A stretch of DNA of 64,000 nt, taken from Ignatzschineria indica (GTDB lineage Bacteria; Pseudomonadota; Gammaproteobacteria; Cardiobacteriales; Wohlfahrtiimonadaceae). The translations under genes and the position numbers were made by a program. The notes beneath the pieces were generated by a model, which saw nothing but the letters and a program-made list of their open reading frames with translations, made no database searches and was not told where the DNA came from. The stretch spans positions 372,001 through 436,000 of the forward strand of contig NZ_QEWR01000002.1 in the NCBI RefSeq assembly GCF_003121925.1, in the 5' to 3' direction. This document shows positions 48,532 through 59,342 of this stretch, one piece after another (the first letter of the stretch is position 1; every line of letters begins with the position of its first letter).

Positions 48532-49923
48532 ATGGCATTTCAAACAGTTAACCCTTATACAAATGAAGTGATTAAAACTTTCGAAAGTGCAACACGTGAA
48601 GAGATTGTTTCGGCAATCGGCGTTGCGGATCAAGCATTTCAAAACTGGAAAAAACTTCCGGTCTCTGAGCGCGTTGTCTACCTTCAAAAAGCTGCGGATC
48701 TTCTTCGTAAAAATGCAGATGAGTATGCGAAAGTGATCACTCTTGAGATGGGTAAAATCTTTGCTGAAGCAAAAGGTGAAGTGGAACTTTCCGCACAGAT
48801 CTTAGAATACTATGTTCGTCATGCAGAAGAGCAACTTCAACCAAGAAAACTTCCTGTTATGGACCCTGCAGAAGGTGATGCAGAATTAGTATATGAGCCA
48901 TTAGGTGTTCTTCTTGCTATCGAGCCTTGGAACTTCCCTTTCTATCAAGTTGCACGTATTCTCGCACCGCAACTCTCTGCGGGTAATACGCTTATCCTCA
49001 AACATGCATCGAATATTCCACAATGTGCTTTAGCATTTGAACAATTGATGAAAGATGCCGGTCTTCCTGAAGGTGTTTTCCAAAATCTCTTTATTGAACA
49101 TGATGACGTTGAGCTTGTACTAGCTGATCCTCGCGTTTGTGGTGTTGCTTTAACAGGTTCTGAATTTGCAGGTTCTGCAGTGGCTCAAGTTGCCGGCAAA
49201 CATCTTAAAAAAGCGATTATGGAATTAGGTGGTGCTGATGCATTTGTAGTATTAGATGATGCGGATATCGATAAAACAGTAGCTTGGGGTGTATTTGGTC
49301 GTCATTGGAATGCAGGTCAAGTTTGTGTCTCTTCAAAACGTATGATTCTTGATGCAAAAATCTATGATGAGTATTTAGAGAAATATACTGCCGGCGTTGC
49401 AGCATTAAAAGCTGGTGATCCGATGGACCCTGAAACTCAACTTGCACCACTCTCTTCACAACGTGCGAAAGATGGTCTTTTAAAACAGATCGAAGAAGCC
49501 GTAAAACATGGCGCAATTGCAACAGAAGTGGGTCCAAAAGTTCCTGAGCAAGGCTGTTTTGTTCAACCAACAATTTTAACAAATGTAACACCTGATAATC
49601 CTGCATACTACCAAGAGTTCTTCGGCCCTGTATCGATGATTATCAAAGCAGAAGATGAAGCTGATGCAATCCGCATCGCGAATGACTCACCATTTGGTTT
49701 AGGTGGATCTGTCTTCACTTCAGATAATGAGCGTGGCCGTCGTGTTGCAAATCAAATTTCAACAGGAATGGTTTTCGTCAACCATCCAACAATGGTTAAA
49801 GCAGACCTCCCATTCGGTGGTATTCGCCGTTCAGGTTATGGCCGCGAATTGATCGACTTAGGTCTTAAAGAGTTCGTTAACATCAAACTCGTAGACGTTG
49901 TCGATATCGACGCTCCATTCTAA
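48532..49923 (+). CDS. NAD(P)-dependent succinate-semialdehyde dehydrogenase (aldehyde dehydrogenase family)
   Basis: 463 residues, the compact form of the GabD/Sad group. IEPWNFPFYQVARILAPQL is the nucleotide-fold entry, the catalytic Glu231 is in MELGGADAFVVL, and the catalytic Cys265 is in AGQVCVSSKR. The C-terminus has PFGGIRRSGYGREL. It likely oxidises succinate semialdehyde or a similar short aldehyde to the acid. It stands alone, with its own promoter region and terminator. Confidence 0.88.
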   Translation: MAFQTVNPYTNEVIKTFESATREEIVSAIGVADQAFQNWKKLPVSERVVYLQKAADLLRKNADEYAKVITLEMGKIFAEAKGEVELSAQILEYYVRHAEEQLQPRKLPVMDPAEGDAELVYEPLGVLLAIEPWNFPFYQVARILAPQLSAGNTLILKHASNIPQCALAFEQLMKDAGLPEGVFQNLFIEHDDVELVLADPRVCGVALTGSEFAGSAVAQVAGKHLKKAIMELGGADAFVVLDDADIDKTVAWGVFGRHWNAGQVCVSSKRMILDAKIYDEYLEKYTAGVAALKAGDPMDPETQLAPLSSQRAKDGLLKQIEEAVKHGAIATEVGPKVPEQGCFVQPTILTNVTPDNPAYYQEFFGPVSMIIKAEDEADAIRIANDSPFGLGGSVFTSDNERGRRVANQISTGMVFVNHPTMVKADLPFGGIRRSGYGRELIDLGLKEFVNIKLVDVVDIDAPF

Positions 49924-49970
49924 TTGGTGATTCATTAATCATTAATTAATATCAGATTAAACCTAAAGAG

Positions 49971-49996
49971 AAGGCCGTTATATTAACGGCCTTTTT
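49971..49996 (+). terminator. Terminator after the semialdehyde dehydrogenase gene
   Basis: AAGGCCGTTA pairs with TAACGGCCTT around TAT, followed by a T run. Confidence 0.9.
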
Positions 49997-50077
49997 CTAT
50001 CTGCCCTAACCTGTTTTAGGTAACGATTTAAGAGATAATTCCCCACTGTTTTTTAAAGTTGTAAAGGGAATTCATGA

Positions 50078-52207
50078 TTTCTAAGCTGCCTGTACCACGG
50101 TTAACTATTATCATTTAAATCCAAACCTATCTTATCTTTTCTAAGCTGCCTATACGGCAGTGAACCTGGATATCTCTATACAACGAGATCAAAACTGTTT
50201 CTAAGCTGCCTATACGGTAGTGAACTTTTAGTAGAGAGCAGAATTATGTATCGACTCTTTCTAAGCTGCCTATACGGCAGTGAACCTCAAGACATCTTAA
50301 ATGTTGATGTTTTGAATTTTCTAAGCTGCCTATACGGCAGTGAACAGCCCGAAAAACTTGGCGATTCGCACTCAAGATTTCTAAGCTGCCTATACGGCAG
50401 TGAACAGCCCGAAAAACTTGGCGATTCGCACTCAAGATTTCTAAGCTGCCTATACGGCAGTGAACAGTTGATAACTTTTTGAAAATTATCTTTTAAATTT
50501 CTAAGCTGCCTATACGGCAGTGAACATAATAAACGTAATGTGATTATTAAAATCTTTTTTCTAAGCTGCCTATACGGCAGTGAACGACAAATTCAACGTG
50601 TGAGTTTATTTCTAATTTTTCTAAGCTGCCTATACGGCAGTGAACGGCAAGCCATTCTGATTCTTCAAAGAGCGTTATTTCTAAGCTGCCTATACGGCAG
50701 TGAACTAAGCGCATATATTGACGTTAAATTAGCTATTTTTCTAAGCTGCCTATACGGCAGTGAACTTTTTGAAATTTCAGAGTTTAGAGAGAAGTTATTT
50801 CTAAGCTGCCTATACGGCAGTGAACGATATGGTTTAATCGTAATGGAGATCTTTCTTTTTCTAAGCTGCCTATACGGCAGTGAACACCACTAAAAAATTT
50901 AACTATCATGAGTAAATTTTCTAAGCTGCCTATACGGCAGTGAACGATATTGTGAGAGGTAACGGCTTCAACATACTTTTCTAAGCTGCCTATACGGCAG
51001 TGAACGGCGGATCATGTCACATAACATTAGAGCGAGTTTTCTAAGCTGCCTATACGGCAGTGAACATCGTGCCATTATTCAATAACCCACATTAATTTTT
51101 CTAAGCTGCCTATACGGCAGTGAACTCAATATTTGTCGTACGTCGGCGAACCTATGTTTTCTAAGCTGCCTATACGGCAGTGAACCTAACCCCGCATTTT
51201 GATTGTATTGTATTGATTTTCTAAGCTGCCTATACGGCAGTGAACGATGGTTTTACAAGAGTTACTATAGATTATGTTTTCTAAGCTGCCTATACGGCAG
51301 TGAACCTCATCAACGAAGCGTTTGAAAGATTGAAGATTTTCTAAGCTGCCTATACGGCAGTGAACCGATACTCGTCATTCATCGGCGCATCGATCTTCTT
51401 TCTAAGCTGCCTATACGGCAGTGAACCAACATCAAAACTGGGGAATGCTGATCGATTATTTCTAAGCTGCCTATACGGCAGTGAACCGATAAAGCCGATA
51501 TTCACATCCTGTCCGAGTTTTCTAAGCTGCCTATACGGCAGTGAACGTCGAGTGTGCAGATGTTGATGATTTTGACTGTTTCTAAGCTGCCTATACGGCA
51601 GTGAACATCCAATCAACTATTGTGGGTTATTGAATAATTTTCTAAGCTGCCTATACGGCAGTGAACTGTCCAACCATTCCCACATTGTTTATACCTCTTT
51701 TCTAAGCTGCCTATACGGCAGTGAACGTTAATTATCTCGGCGAAGACACAACGATTACTTTCTAAGCTGCCTATACGGCAGTGAACTGAGTCTTAATAAT
51801 GCATCCAATGTAGAAATTTTTTCTAAGCTGCCTATACGGCAGTGAACCATTGATGTCGTGGTCGAAGTCCAACTCAAAGTTTCTAAGCTGCCTATACGGC
51901 AGTGAACATCCAAAACACGACTAACATCACAAGAAAGATTTTCTAAGCTGCCTATACGGCAGTGAACTTATCTATCTTTGTTACGCATAAATGTTATTTT
52001 TTCTAAGCTGCCTATACGGCAGTGAACGATCCCAAAACAGCTTCTGATCACCTCGATGATTTCTAAGCTGCCTATACGGCAGTGAACGACAGAACAAGTC
52101 AAGCGCGCAAAGAGGATATTTTCTAAGCTGCCTATACGGCAGTGAACGAAATAACGAAAGAGCAACTCGAAAACTATATTTTCTAAGCTGCCTATACGGC
52201 AGTGAAC
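50078..52207 (-). CRISPR. Type I-F CRISPR array, 36 repeats and 35 spacers
   Basis: 28-base repeats recur every 60 bases with 32-base spacers; two spacers are 33 bases (51366-51398 and 51787-51819). On the minus strand the repeat starts GTTCACTGCC and ends CTTAGAAA, the canonical type I-F form, with the hairpin CTGCC-GTATA-GGCAG recognised by Cas6f and an 8-base 5' handle CTTAGAAA after cleavage. Transcription is therefore on the minus strand, from the cas6f side. The repeat at 50078-50105 has five changes that break the hairpin, and the one at 50198-50225 has one change. Both are at the leader-distal end, as expected of the oldest repeats. The spacers at 50346-50377 and 50406-50437 are identical. 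I did not recognise any spacer target. Confidence 0.98.
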
Positions 52208-52338
52208 AATAGATTAAAATCCAAAAAGAAAGGAAAAATCTGGCACAAGGGCTATTTTACCTTAAAATACCAATGATTTTTCCCTTTTTTATAACCTATT
52301 GAATTATAAGCAATTTTTTAAAGAGCAAAAAATAATGG
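52208..52338 (-). promoter_or_regulatory. CRISPR leader
   Basis: 131 AT-rich bases between the cas6f stop and the first intact repeat, on the side with undegenerate repeats. On the minus strand it contains TTATAATTC and GGTAAAATAG as possible -10 boxes and runs of A and T. Integration of new spacers and array transcription should start here; exact promoter not resolved. Confidence 0.8.
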
Positions 52339-52959
52339 TTAAAACTCGGGAACAACTCCCCCAGCAGATAAACCATAGGTTGTAAAGAGTTGATTAAAAC
52401 TATTATCTGAATCCACATTAACAATTTCTTTTTTAATAAAAAGTTTAAAGTTTTGATCAGATTGTAAACTCTTTATTTGGATATAAGGAAAATTGACTTC
52501 TCTTCTTTCCCAGTGAGAATATCTGTTTAACGCTTCTTCGATAGAGACAGAGTTTTGTTGAGCGTAATGTTCAGCATATCCTCTTCTTTCCTTCTCTAAC
52601 CGAGCATCCCCTTTAGACTGATAGCGCTGATATTTCGCATAACTCTCAATTTTATTAGGTACTTCCTTAATTGATTGAATATGAACATAATCCGACAATC
52701 GCTCTAACCACTTTGGAAGCACAAGAAGAAACAGTTCCTCTTTGGTCTCTGCAAAAATGCGAATTTTATCACCCAAGATACCGATACTAGCTCTTTCATT
52801 AAAAAAGTAATTAGGAAAAGATACGCCATAATGAATTCTATTGCGCTTATCTTTACGCTCAACAAATGCTAAATGTATCTGGGTATAGATTCTAGTCCAT
52901 AAAGAATACAAGTTCCCCTGACTATTCTCGATCAATGTCAGCTCAATGTAATATTTCAT
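52339..52959 (-). CDS. cas6f: Cas6f (Csy4) crRNA-processing endoribonuclease
   Basis: Cleaves the pre-crRNA at the base of the repeat hairpin and stays bound to the 3' end. 206 residues. A histidine sits at position 29 in YTQIHLAF, the place of the catalytic His29 of Pseudomonas Csy4. The N-terminal ferredoxin-like start KYYIELTLIEN and a basic middle region (YAKYQRYQSKGDARLEKERR) for RNA binding also fit. The C-terminus ends GLSAGGVVPEF, resembling the family. Last gene of the cas operon, 12 bases after cas5fv and 131 bases before the array. Confidence 0.93.
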   Translation of the reverse strand: MKYYIELTLIENSQGNLYSLWTRIYTQIHLAFVERKDKRNRIHYGVSFPNYFFNERASIGILGDKIRIFAETKEELFLLVLPKWLERLSDYVHIQSIKEVPNKIESYAKYQRYQSKGDARLEKERRGYAEHYAQQNSVSIEEALNRYSHWERREVNFPYIQIKSLQSDQNFKLFIKKEIVNVDSDNSFNQLFTTYGLSAGGVVPEF

Positions 52960-52971
52960 CTTATCCTTCCT

Positions 52972-53997
52972 TTAGATACGAATATCTGAAACATACGCTA
53001 ATCCTTTCTTACCAAGATAAAAGGCTGAAACTCCGGCATTTCGAATCTTATCTTCTAGATCCCGTGCTTCTTCAGAAGAAATATTTAGGTTTATCGTTAA
53101 TTTTCCCGTTACTTTAGTCAGTAACTGCGTCATTTCTCCCTCACCCTTTACTCTCGTTTTGAGTAAATAAGGATTTCCCCATACCAATTTTTTGGGGCCT
53201 GTCGTATAACGCTTCATAAAATCTTTTTTGGTAAATCCTCTTTTAGAAATACCACTTAACCCTCCTTGTGCTGTTACAACTTCACTTAAATCGTATTGTT
53301 TACTTAAACGATCGAGCTGAAGATATAGAGCTGCAGTATAAAAACTGATAGGCGTAAATAGACCTTTCGCCGTAAGTTTAAAATCGACCTCTGGAAAACT
53401 GAGGACTATTTTTTCATAAGCTTCTTTCAGTTTCCCTTCTAGTTCAATAGCTTTAATCGTATTTAAATGTTCTAATTGCTCAATAACACTCATAGGATCT
53501 AAAGTTGGAAGATTTTCTATCTTTACTTGAATATCATCAGCAAGAATCCAATCTGCAATCTCTGGGAAGGGGATAAATAATACGCCCCATAAATGCTCAG
53601 AAAATTCGCTATTAAATGAGACATCTTTGGCTTTAATCATGCCTGTAAAGGAGTTTTGATCTTCACTACCTGAAATATTGCGGATAAATACCATTTCTTG
53701 ATCTTTGTATTGAATATGATCTTCGATATCTTTTTCTGTCAATATAGATTCGATATATTGAAAATAGTAATGTTCATCTAACCTTGATTGATAGAGCTTA
53801 CGCTGATCCCCTATTAATCTATTCAAAATCCCCATCACCGTATCTTTGGTGATTTGATGCGCTTTATAGTTACCTGCTTTCTTCAATTCAGTCATAGATG
53901 CAATAAACTTACGGCCATTCTTAGGTAATGGCTCATTATTAGAGCCATCTAAGAAAGAATTTCGCCAAGAGGATTCGTAATCAATAATGATTTGCAT
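52972..53997 (-). CDS. cas5fv: Cas5fv, type I-F2 Cascade subunit
   Basis: 341 residues in the position held by Cas5fv in the minimal I-Fv locus of Shewanella putrefaciens. It begins QIIIDYESSWRNSFLDGSN, a pattern I associate with this family, and contains a K/R-rich section GISKRGFTKKDFMKRYTTG. In the characterised system Cas5fv caps the crRNA 5' handle and has an added domain that recognises the PAM, replacing the missing large subunit Cas8f. That role is transferred by family and context. It lies 8 bases after cas7fv. No second large-subunit gene is present in the operon. Confidence 0.85.
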   Translation of the reverse strand: MQIIIDYESSWRNSFLDGSNNEPLPKNGRKFIASMTELKKAGNYKAHQITKDTVMGILNRLIGDQRKLYQSRLDEHYYFQYIESILTEKDIEDHIQYKDQEMVFIRNISGSEDQNSFTGMIKAKDVSFNSEFSEHLWGVLFIPFPEIADWILADDIQVKIENLPTLDPMSVIEQLEHLNTIKAIELEGKLKEAYEKIVLSFPEVDFKLTAKGLFTPISFYTAALYLQLDRLSKQYDLSEVVTAQGGLSGISKRGFTKKDFMKRYTTGPKKLVWGNPYLLKTRVKGEGEMTQLLTKVTGKLTINLNISSEEARDLEDKIRNAGVSAFYLGKKGLAYVSDIRI

Positions 53998-54005
53998 GTC
54001 CCCTC

Positions 54006-54983
54006 CTATTGTGCTTTAAAATAAACCGCATAATCCCGCTCAGGTGTAGATTCAATTTGTTCAGGATTACGCTTAATTCGCATCATCTTATTACTATCGT
54101 TGTAATCGACCTCAACACTATCCACATACATATAGCCTTTTGCTTGACGAATAGTGAGATTTTGTAACATTTTTAAGGTCTCTTTCACAAGAATATCAAT
54201 CGCCGTATTATCTAACAGTATTCCTGCTTCCCCTTCTTCAAAAATCGTTCCTACACGCACATAATTAGGGTGAAATACCGCTTTAGGATCTCTAGAGGGG
54301 TCTAAGCTCTTGATAAAATCAGCCACTTTCTGAGCAACTTTCTCACCATCGCCTTCTTTAATGACCAGCGCAGCACGATCAAACTTTTTATCAAGCGAGA
54401 TAAATTCTAACTGTTCAATACTGATAGAGCCATAAGCTTCATATTCCGTATCTCCAAAAGTTGTTTTAGAGAAGAAAGAGTTACTCGATTCTTCCCCTTT
54501 CTTATTGATCTCTTTCTCTTTTGAACCCGATCGTCCCATCTGCTCAAAGTTACCATTTCCTAATTGATCCACAAAGTCGGTAATTAAAAGCGGACTTGTG
54601 CGTTTACATTGACTAGAAGGAACAACATAACCTCTAATTAATCCGGTAATAGAAGCAATCACATCTTCTAAATTTTTATCTTTTGCATAATGCAGATCAT
54701 AAGCTTGATCTCTAAAGAGATGATGACGAATACAGTTTTGGCTGATATACATGGGTGTTTCTTGAAAATTGATATCAGAGGCTTCTTTACGATATTTATA
54801 ACCTGTATCATCTTTCACTTTGCCGGATAGATTAGTATAGCCTCGCAATTTCGGCAGTGTATGGTTATCAACCGTTTTACCATTATCCCCCATTAACGTT
54901 GTGGGTCCATTCCAATTCACCACACCATAACCGAACGCTTTGATTTTAAAATCTACACTTTTAATACCTGTGACCTTATTCAT
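54006..54983 (-). CDS. cas7fv: Cas7fv, type I-F2 Cascade backbone subunit
   Basis: 325 residues. The N-terminus [20 protein letters not shown] followed by NWNGPT resembles the RRM-like start of Cas7 backbone proteins of the I-Fv variant. [15 protein letters not shown] and the later [19 protein letters not shown] also fit. Multiple copies polymerise along the crRNA spacer. The start overlaps the cas2-3 stop by 8 bases. It is distinct from canonical Csy3, since the flanking genes lack Csy1 and Csy2. Confidence 0.87.
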   Translation of the reverse strand: MNKVTGIKSVDFKIKAFGYGVVNWNGPTTLMGDNGKTVDNHTLPKLRGYTNLSGKVKDDTGYKYRKEASDINFQETPMYISQNCIRHHLFRDQAYDLHYAKDKNLEDVIASITGLIRGYVVPSSQCKRTSPLLITDFVDQLGNGNFEQMGRSGSKEKEINKKGEESSNSFFSKTTFGDTEYEAYGSISIEQLEFISLDKKFDRAALVIKEGDGEKVAQKVADFIKSLDPSRDPKAVFHPNYVRVGTIFEEGEAGILLDNTAIDILVKETLKMLQNLTIRQAKGYMYVDSVEVDYNDSNKMMRIKRNPEQIESTPERDYAVYFKAQ

Positions 54984-57930
54984 GATTGTCTTCTCCTTGA
55001 GAGTGATTTAATAATTGCAGTTTGTCATAAGCAATCATGCCTATTGCTTGTTGACTACATATCGCATAATAGATGGCATGTTCATTGCGTTGTCCTACAC
55101 CACCGACTTTATCTAAGTCATCAATGTGATAGCTTAAGTAAAGTGGATAATCAGGATCTCGAGCATATCCTTCTAACACTTGTTCTCTTAACTTGATTTT
55201 TTTCGCCGGAATTCCCTTCATAGGATGGCTTGGATCAATAATGCCCTGTTTTTGAGCAATAAATGGTAAAAGATCTCTTACAGCGGCTAAAGACTCTGTT
55301 AAATTATCGTATTCACTCATATCATCGAGCGGTGGCTCATACGCATAAGCATTCATAAAGATAGGATGCTGATAATCATCAAGATCTAACAAAGCTAATT
55401 GCACAAATCGACTATCTCCACGTAAAGAGTTTTTACTAATTCTTACTTTCTGATCCTTAGTCTTATTTTTAACAACGACACTTGGCTCGGCTACTTTTTT
55501 ACCTATTAATGTAATACTCTGTTTAATGGCTCTCTCTAAATCTTCTTGCGTCGCCCTAAACCCTAATTCAGAATGATAAAAGTCTTTATAAATCTGATAT
55601 AACTCCGTCAATAAAAAAGTACGCTCTCCTATTTTTTCTTGTAAAAAGTCATACCAATGTTTGGTTGTCTGTAAGCTATTTAGTTGATTGAGAAAATAGG
55701 CTGATGTGCCAAGAGATTTACCATTTTTAACCGCTTCAGTAACGGCAATAGTTAAAATATTAGGGTCTTTATTCTGCCCAAAGCGATCTAACCGCCCTAA
55801 ACGTTGCAACATATTTTCTGGTGATGTCATCTCTGTCAACATCGCATCTGCAGAGATATTCAAAGATGCCTGAACAATAGGACCACTTCTCAAAACAGCA
55901 TATTTATGAGTTCCATCCTTTTTAAAGGAGTTATAGACTTCATCAAATAAAATTCGCTTATCACTCTTTTTATATTTCGAGTGAAACAGGATGCTATTTT
56001 CTTGATCTTTTTGATAGATAAAACCTAGCTGAGCTGTCAATGCTGTATTACTAATAACAAAGGTATTATTTTCGTAAGATTGGAAAAATGGATTGTTATC
56101 CAAAGATTTTTCATCATACTCAACAAATTGCAATTGATATTGACTTGGATTAAAAGATGCCATCTCTACTACATCTTCAGGATGAACCCCTAAAATCTCT
56201 TTTAAATAAAAATAGTGAGGCGTAGCCGATACTAACAACGCTTTTTTCTGATAGTTTTCATGCATATTTTTATTTGCGATTAACTCCGCAAATAGAATAT
56301 TAAAAATATCCATTGGAATATATTCATGAAACTCATCAAATACCACATGAGCTTGCATAAATGGAATTAAGCTATCAACACGAGTATGACTCACAATTGA
56401 CCCAAAAATTTGGTCTATCGTTGTGACAATGACATCTCCCGAAAAGTAATCCTCTTCTGGTGTTTCATTGCCCCATTCATTAGTATACTTAAATTCACCG
56501 GTAAAAATTTCCACATCCGCATCGGGGAGATAAGTTTCGATTAATTCTTGAAAGATCCCTTGGCAAACCTGAACTCTTGGACACACCCAGATAATTTGAG
56601 ATGCTTTTTGTAAACGCGCCCACTCTAAAGCTATTCTTGTTTTACCACATCCAGCAGGACCTGCTAATACAGGGATATCACGCTTCTGACTCAGTACTTC
56701 AGCCATTTTATTTTGAGTTTTCGTTCTGTCACTCAAGGGAAATTTGGTAGAAGCCGATTCTAAATGGGGCATTAATAGAGAAACATCATCTTCCACCATA
56801 TCCTCAATCAATGTATCTAAACGCCCCTCAGCAATGAGCGATACTAAATTTTCAGCGGTTTGTTGAGAAATCAATCGATCAGCACTAATCAAACAAGATC
56901 GTAAAAGATTATTATGTGCATTTTTTTGAATATTATTTCTCAGTCGATCAAAGTCATCTGTCAAGGAATAACTCTTAAATTCTGCAAAAGTTTTTCCTTT
57001 ATAGTGATATTCAAATTGCTCAAAAAGATCTTCTAATGCATCTACCGACCAATTTTGTCGAGTAATGAGAGATTCTCTATTTTGATATTGATCCGCAACT
57101 CTCTGGATCTCTTTGAGGAGTTCTTTTGTACCTACAATTAATTTTTGAAAAGCGCTGCTATCTAAATTCTTTCGCAGATATTCATATGCCTTAAAAACCT
57201 CTTCAAAATCATCTGTTTTTCTAAAAGGTTTTGCATGATGCCAATAGATTGTATGAATCAATGCTTCCTTTTGCCTTAAATTTAATCCCTGAAGCTCGGA
57301 ATCAAAAATTGCTAATAAAATCGCAGAAATTTCATTATGTCTAGGGTGTTTATCAAATGTAAATTTCACATCTATATGTTGACCATCATCTTCAGGGTTT
57401 TTCTGTTTTCCTTTACGAACCCACTCCTGAAAATAGGGATCGAGTTTTCCTAAATCGTGTAAACATCCTGCGAGGAATGCTATTTGAGAGAGCTTTTGAT
57501 ATTCATCATTTTTCACAGTGCGTTTAAAAATCTCTTCCGCAAGCCAACCTACGGCAAATAAATGCTCAGCTAAAGGTTGTAATTGTGTATTTGCATATAA
57601 TTCATTCTCTTTTGCTTTCATAGTCATCACATCCGTTATTAAATCTTTCATTGTCCAATTCACCGGCACATATCCCATCTCATTAAAGCGGTTACGATTT
57701 CCTACAACCCATAAGAGATCACTTCTTGAACGAGAGCGTATCCAGTGACAACTGACAGCTGTATTTTTAGAGGCGGTGCGACGCAGAAGTTTCTTGACCA
57801 TTAATAAGCCTTCTTCTGTAATAATCGTTTGCCAAACATTATCACCAATGCGATTCGCGTAGGCATCTAATACACGTCGAGTACGATTTAATGCCTTCTT
57901 TTCACATTGACTAATAAAGGTTACCATCAT
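54976..57930 (-). CDS. cas3: Cas2-3 fusion (CRISPR adaptation and target-degrading helicase-nuclease)
   Basis: 984 residues, the fusion specific to type I-F. Residues 1-92 are Cas2-like ([20 protein letters not shown]). The HD nuclease domain (about 115-240) has [23 protein letters not shown] and TIYWHHAKP. The SF2 helicase has Walker [10 protein letters not shown] (about 424-432), the DEFH box near 532-535 and SATP. The later [20 protein letters not shown] is helicase motif VI. It works with Cas1 in spacer capture and degrades target DNA after Cascade binding. Two bases after the cas1 stop. Confidence 0.96.
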   Translation of the reverse strand: MMVTFISQCEKKALNRTRRVLDAYANRIGDNVWQTIITEEGLLMVKKLLRRTASKNTAVSCHWIRSRSRSDLLWVVGNRNRFNEMGYVPVNWTMKDLITDVMTMKAKENELYANTQLQPLAEHLFAVGWLAEEIFKRTVKNDEYQKLSQIAFLAGCLHDLGKLDPYFQEWVRKGKQKNPEDDGQHIDVKFTFDKHPRHNEISAILLAIFDSELQGLNLRQKEALIHTIYWHHAKPFRKTDDFEEVFKAYEYLRKNLDSSAFQKLIVGTKELLKEIQRVADQYQNRESLITRQNWSVDALEDLFEQFEYHYKGKTFAEFKSYSLTDDFDRLRNNIQKNAHNNLLRSCLISADRLISQQTAENLVSLIAEGRLDTLIEDMVEDDVSLLMPHLESASTKFPLSDRTKTQNKMAEVLSQKRDIPVLAGPAGCGKTRIALEWARLQKASQIIWVCPRVQVCQGIFQELIETYLPDADVEIFTGEFKYTNEWGNETPEEDYFSGDVIVTTIDQIFGSIVSHTRVDSLIPFMQAHVVFDEFHEYIPMDIFNILFAELIANKNMHENYQKKALLVSATPHYFYLKEILGVHPEDVVEMASFNPSQYQLQFVEYDEKSLDNNPFFQSYENNTFVISNTALTAQLGFIYQKDQENSILFHSKYKKSDKRILFDEVYNSFKKDGTHKYAVLRSGPIVQASLNISADAMLTEMTSPENMLQRLGRLDRFGQNKDPNILTIAVTEAVKNGKSLGTSAYFLNQLNSLQTTKHWYDFLQEKIGERTFLLTELYQIYKDFYHSELGFRATQEDLERAIKQSITLIGKKVAEPSVVVKNKTKDQKVRISKNSLRGDSRFVQLALLDLDDYQHPIFMNAYAYEPPLDDMSEYDNLTESLAAVRDLLPFIAQKQGIIDPSHPMKGIPAKKIKLREQVLEGYARDPDYPLYLSYHIDDLDKVGGVGQRNEHAIYYAICSQQAIGMIAYDKLQLLNHSQGEDNHE

Positions 57931-57932
57931 AA

Positions 57933-58919
57933 CTACTCACCTCGTTCCGCTTCTTCCGATCGATCAACGTCTTCCCACGAACGAAGCGCACCCTTTTTAA
58001 CTTCCTCAAACATAAAATCGAGGCATTTATGTTGTGTAAATTTCTGCAATATCTGTTGCCGAAATTCTTGTTCTGTGGCTCGCTCTTTAGCACAGATAAA
58101 AGCCCATGGAAGCACTATCGAATCCTTAATGAGGTCAGCTACATCAAAGACTAATGCGCCTCTCCTTGTCTTTCCGTGCATCACTGCAAAACCATGAGGA
58201 ATTCCTAATACCCAAAGCGTACAAGCAGCTAGCCCATAAGCAAGATAATTACCATGATTGAGAAAATCATTTGCATCATCATTCCCTTCATGATTACGGC
58301 TAAAGTCATGCAGGCCTGTCTGCTTTCCCACAATTTTATAGAGTTGCTTTGTTAGGAGAGCTTCTGCAAGAAGAAGATCTCCAACCCTATTTATTTTAGG
58401 AATCTTTGATTCAAATACGGATAAAGCAGCAGCTAAATCAGGAAGATCGAGTGTCAATCCCTCTTGATGTAGATCTCGATCTTTCGCCCATACATGGCGA
58501 AGAAAATTGATACGTGACTCTTGAAAGGATTTTGCAATCACTAACCTTTTCTGTTCATCAAACCAAAATCCTAACCAACCTTGAAGATATTCCGTTGGTC
58601 GATACTCACTCTGAGGTGTCATCCATTCAATCTCTGTTCCCATAAAAAGAGGTGTTCCCCCGCCACCACAAAAACCGATTAAGACACCAGCTGACGCAAG
58701 CATTCTAACTGCCGCTTGAGTGATAGACGTTCCCGTACCAAGTAGAATTACAGTCGTATTAGCAATCGGAATATTGTAGTAATGATTCTCCCGCTTCGCC
58801 TCTGTAAGATAGAGAACGCGCCCATCTTTCTGCATCACCCGGCAATATTCCAAGTAATAGATATTCGCACGTTTCGAGTGGAGAATCGCTTTTAAATCAG
58901 AACCGTGAAGATAGTCCAT
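57933..58919 (-). CDS. cas1: Cas1 spacer integrase, type I-F
   Basis: 328 residues. Metal-binding residues align with the Pseudomonas enzyme: Glu186 in LLLAEALLTK, His248 in GFAVMHGKTRR, Asp259 and Asp262 in VFDVADLIKD. The N-terminus DYLHGSDLKAILHSKRANIY is the type I-F form. First gene of the cas operon; AGAGG lies 6 bases before the ATG. Three 17-base direct repeats lie 38-88 bases upstream. Confidence 0.96.
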   Translation of the reverse strand: MDYLHGSDLKAILHSKRANIYYLEYCRVMQKDGRVLYLTEAKRENHYYNIPIANTTVILLGTGTSITQAAVRMLASAGVLIGFCGGGGTPLFMGTEIEWMTPQSEYRPTEYLQGWLGFWFDEQKRLVIAKSFQESRINFLRHVWAKDRDLHQEGLTLDLPDLAAALSVFESKIPKINRVGDLLLAEALLTKQLYKIVGKQTGLHDFSRNHEGNDDANDFLNHGNYLAYGLAACTLWVLGIPHGFAVMHGKTRRGALVFDVADLIKDSIVLPWAFICAKERATEQEFRQQILQKFTQHKCLDFMFEEVKKGALRSWEDVDRSEEAERGE

Positions 58920-58956
58920 AATTAACCTCTACCTAATCTCTTCATTTTTGATAAGG

Positions 58957-59007
58957 CATTACAAGATGCAATACATTACAAGATGCAACACATTACAAGA
59001 TGCAACA
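58957..59007. repeat. Three 17-base direct repeats upstream of the cas operon
   Basis: Three adjacent copies of cattacaagatgcaa followed by ta or ca. The second and third are identical; the first differs by one base. They occupy the promoter region of cas1, read as TTGCATCTTGTAATG on the minus strand, so each copy carries TTGCAT and TGTAAT hexamers. Candidate regulator-binding sites. The rest of the 423-base gap holds a short ataaaactg-type repeat near 59093-59119 and the terminator of the next operon. Confidence 0.85.
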
Positions 59008-59257
59008 AAATAATATTTAATACCCTTTATCCTCACAATAACAAAAAATAGATATAGCGAATTAACAAATATCATTATTGATATAATAAAAGTGATAAAA
59101 CTAATAAAACTGATAAAACGCATACCGCATAACGCTATAAGTTTTATGATTAATGACGCTATTATGATTTAGTTTTACAAATGACTATCAACTGCAAATT
59201 GGCCTTTTTAGATAAAGGAATTAACCAAGTCACAGATAGAGCGGTTGATTATGAAGA

Positions 59258-59296
59258 TAAAAAAAGAGTGACTCCGAATTAATCGAAATCACTCTT
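59258..59296 (-). terminator. Minus-strand terminator of the DUF3100 gene cluster
   Basis: On the minus strand AAGAGTGA pairs with TCACTCTT, followed by a T run (A run at 59259-59265 on the plus strand). It isolates this cluster from the cas operon. Confidence 0.75.
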
Positions 59297-59342
59297 ATTA
59301 TCTCAACTGATGATTCTCTTATTGAAAAAAGTAGCTCTTCTA

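Noticed and set aside
50246-51616. Open frames across the CRISPR array coding for repeated FLSCLYGSE or SLPYRQLR peptides
   Set aside because: They arise because the 60-base repeat-spacer period is a multiple of three. They follow the repeat exactly and are not genes.
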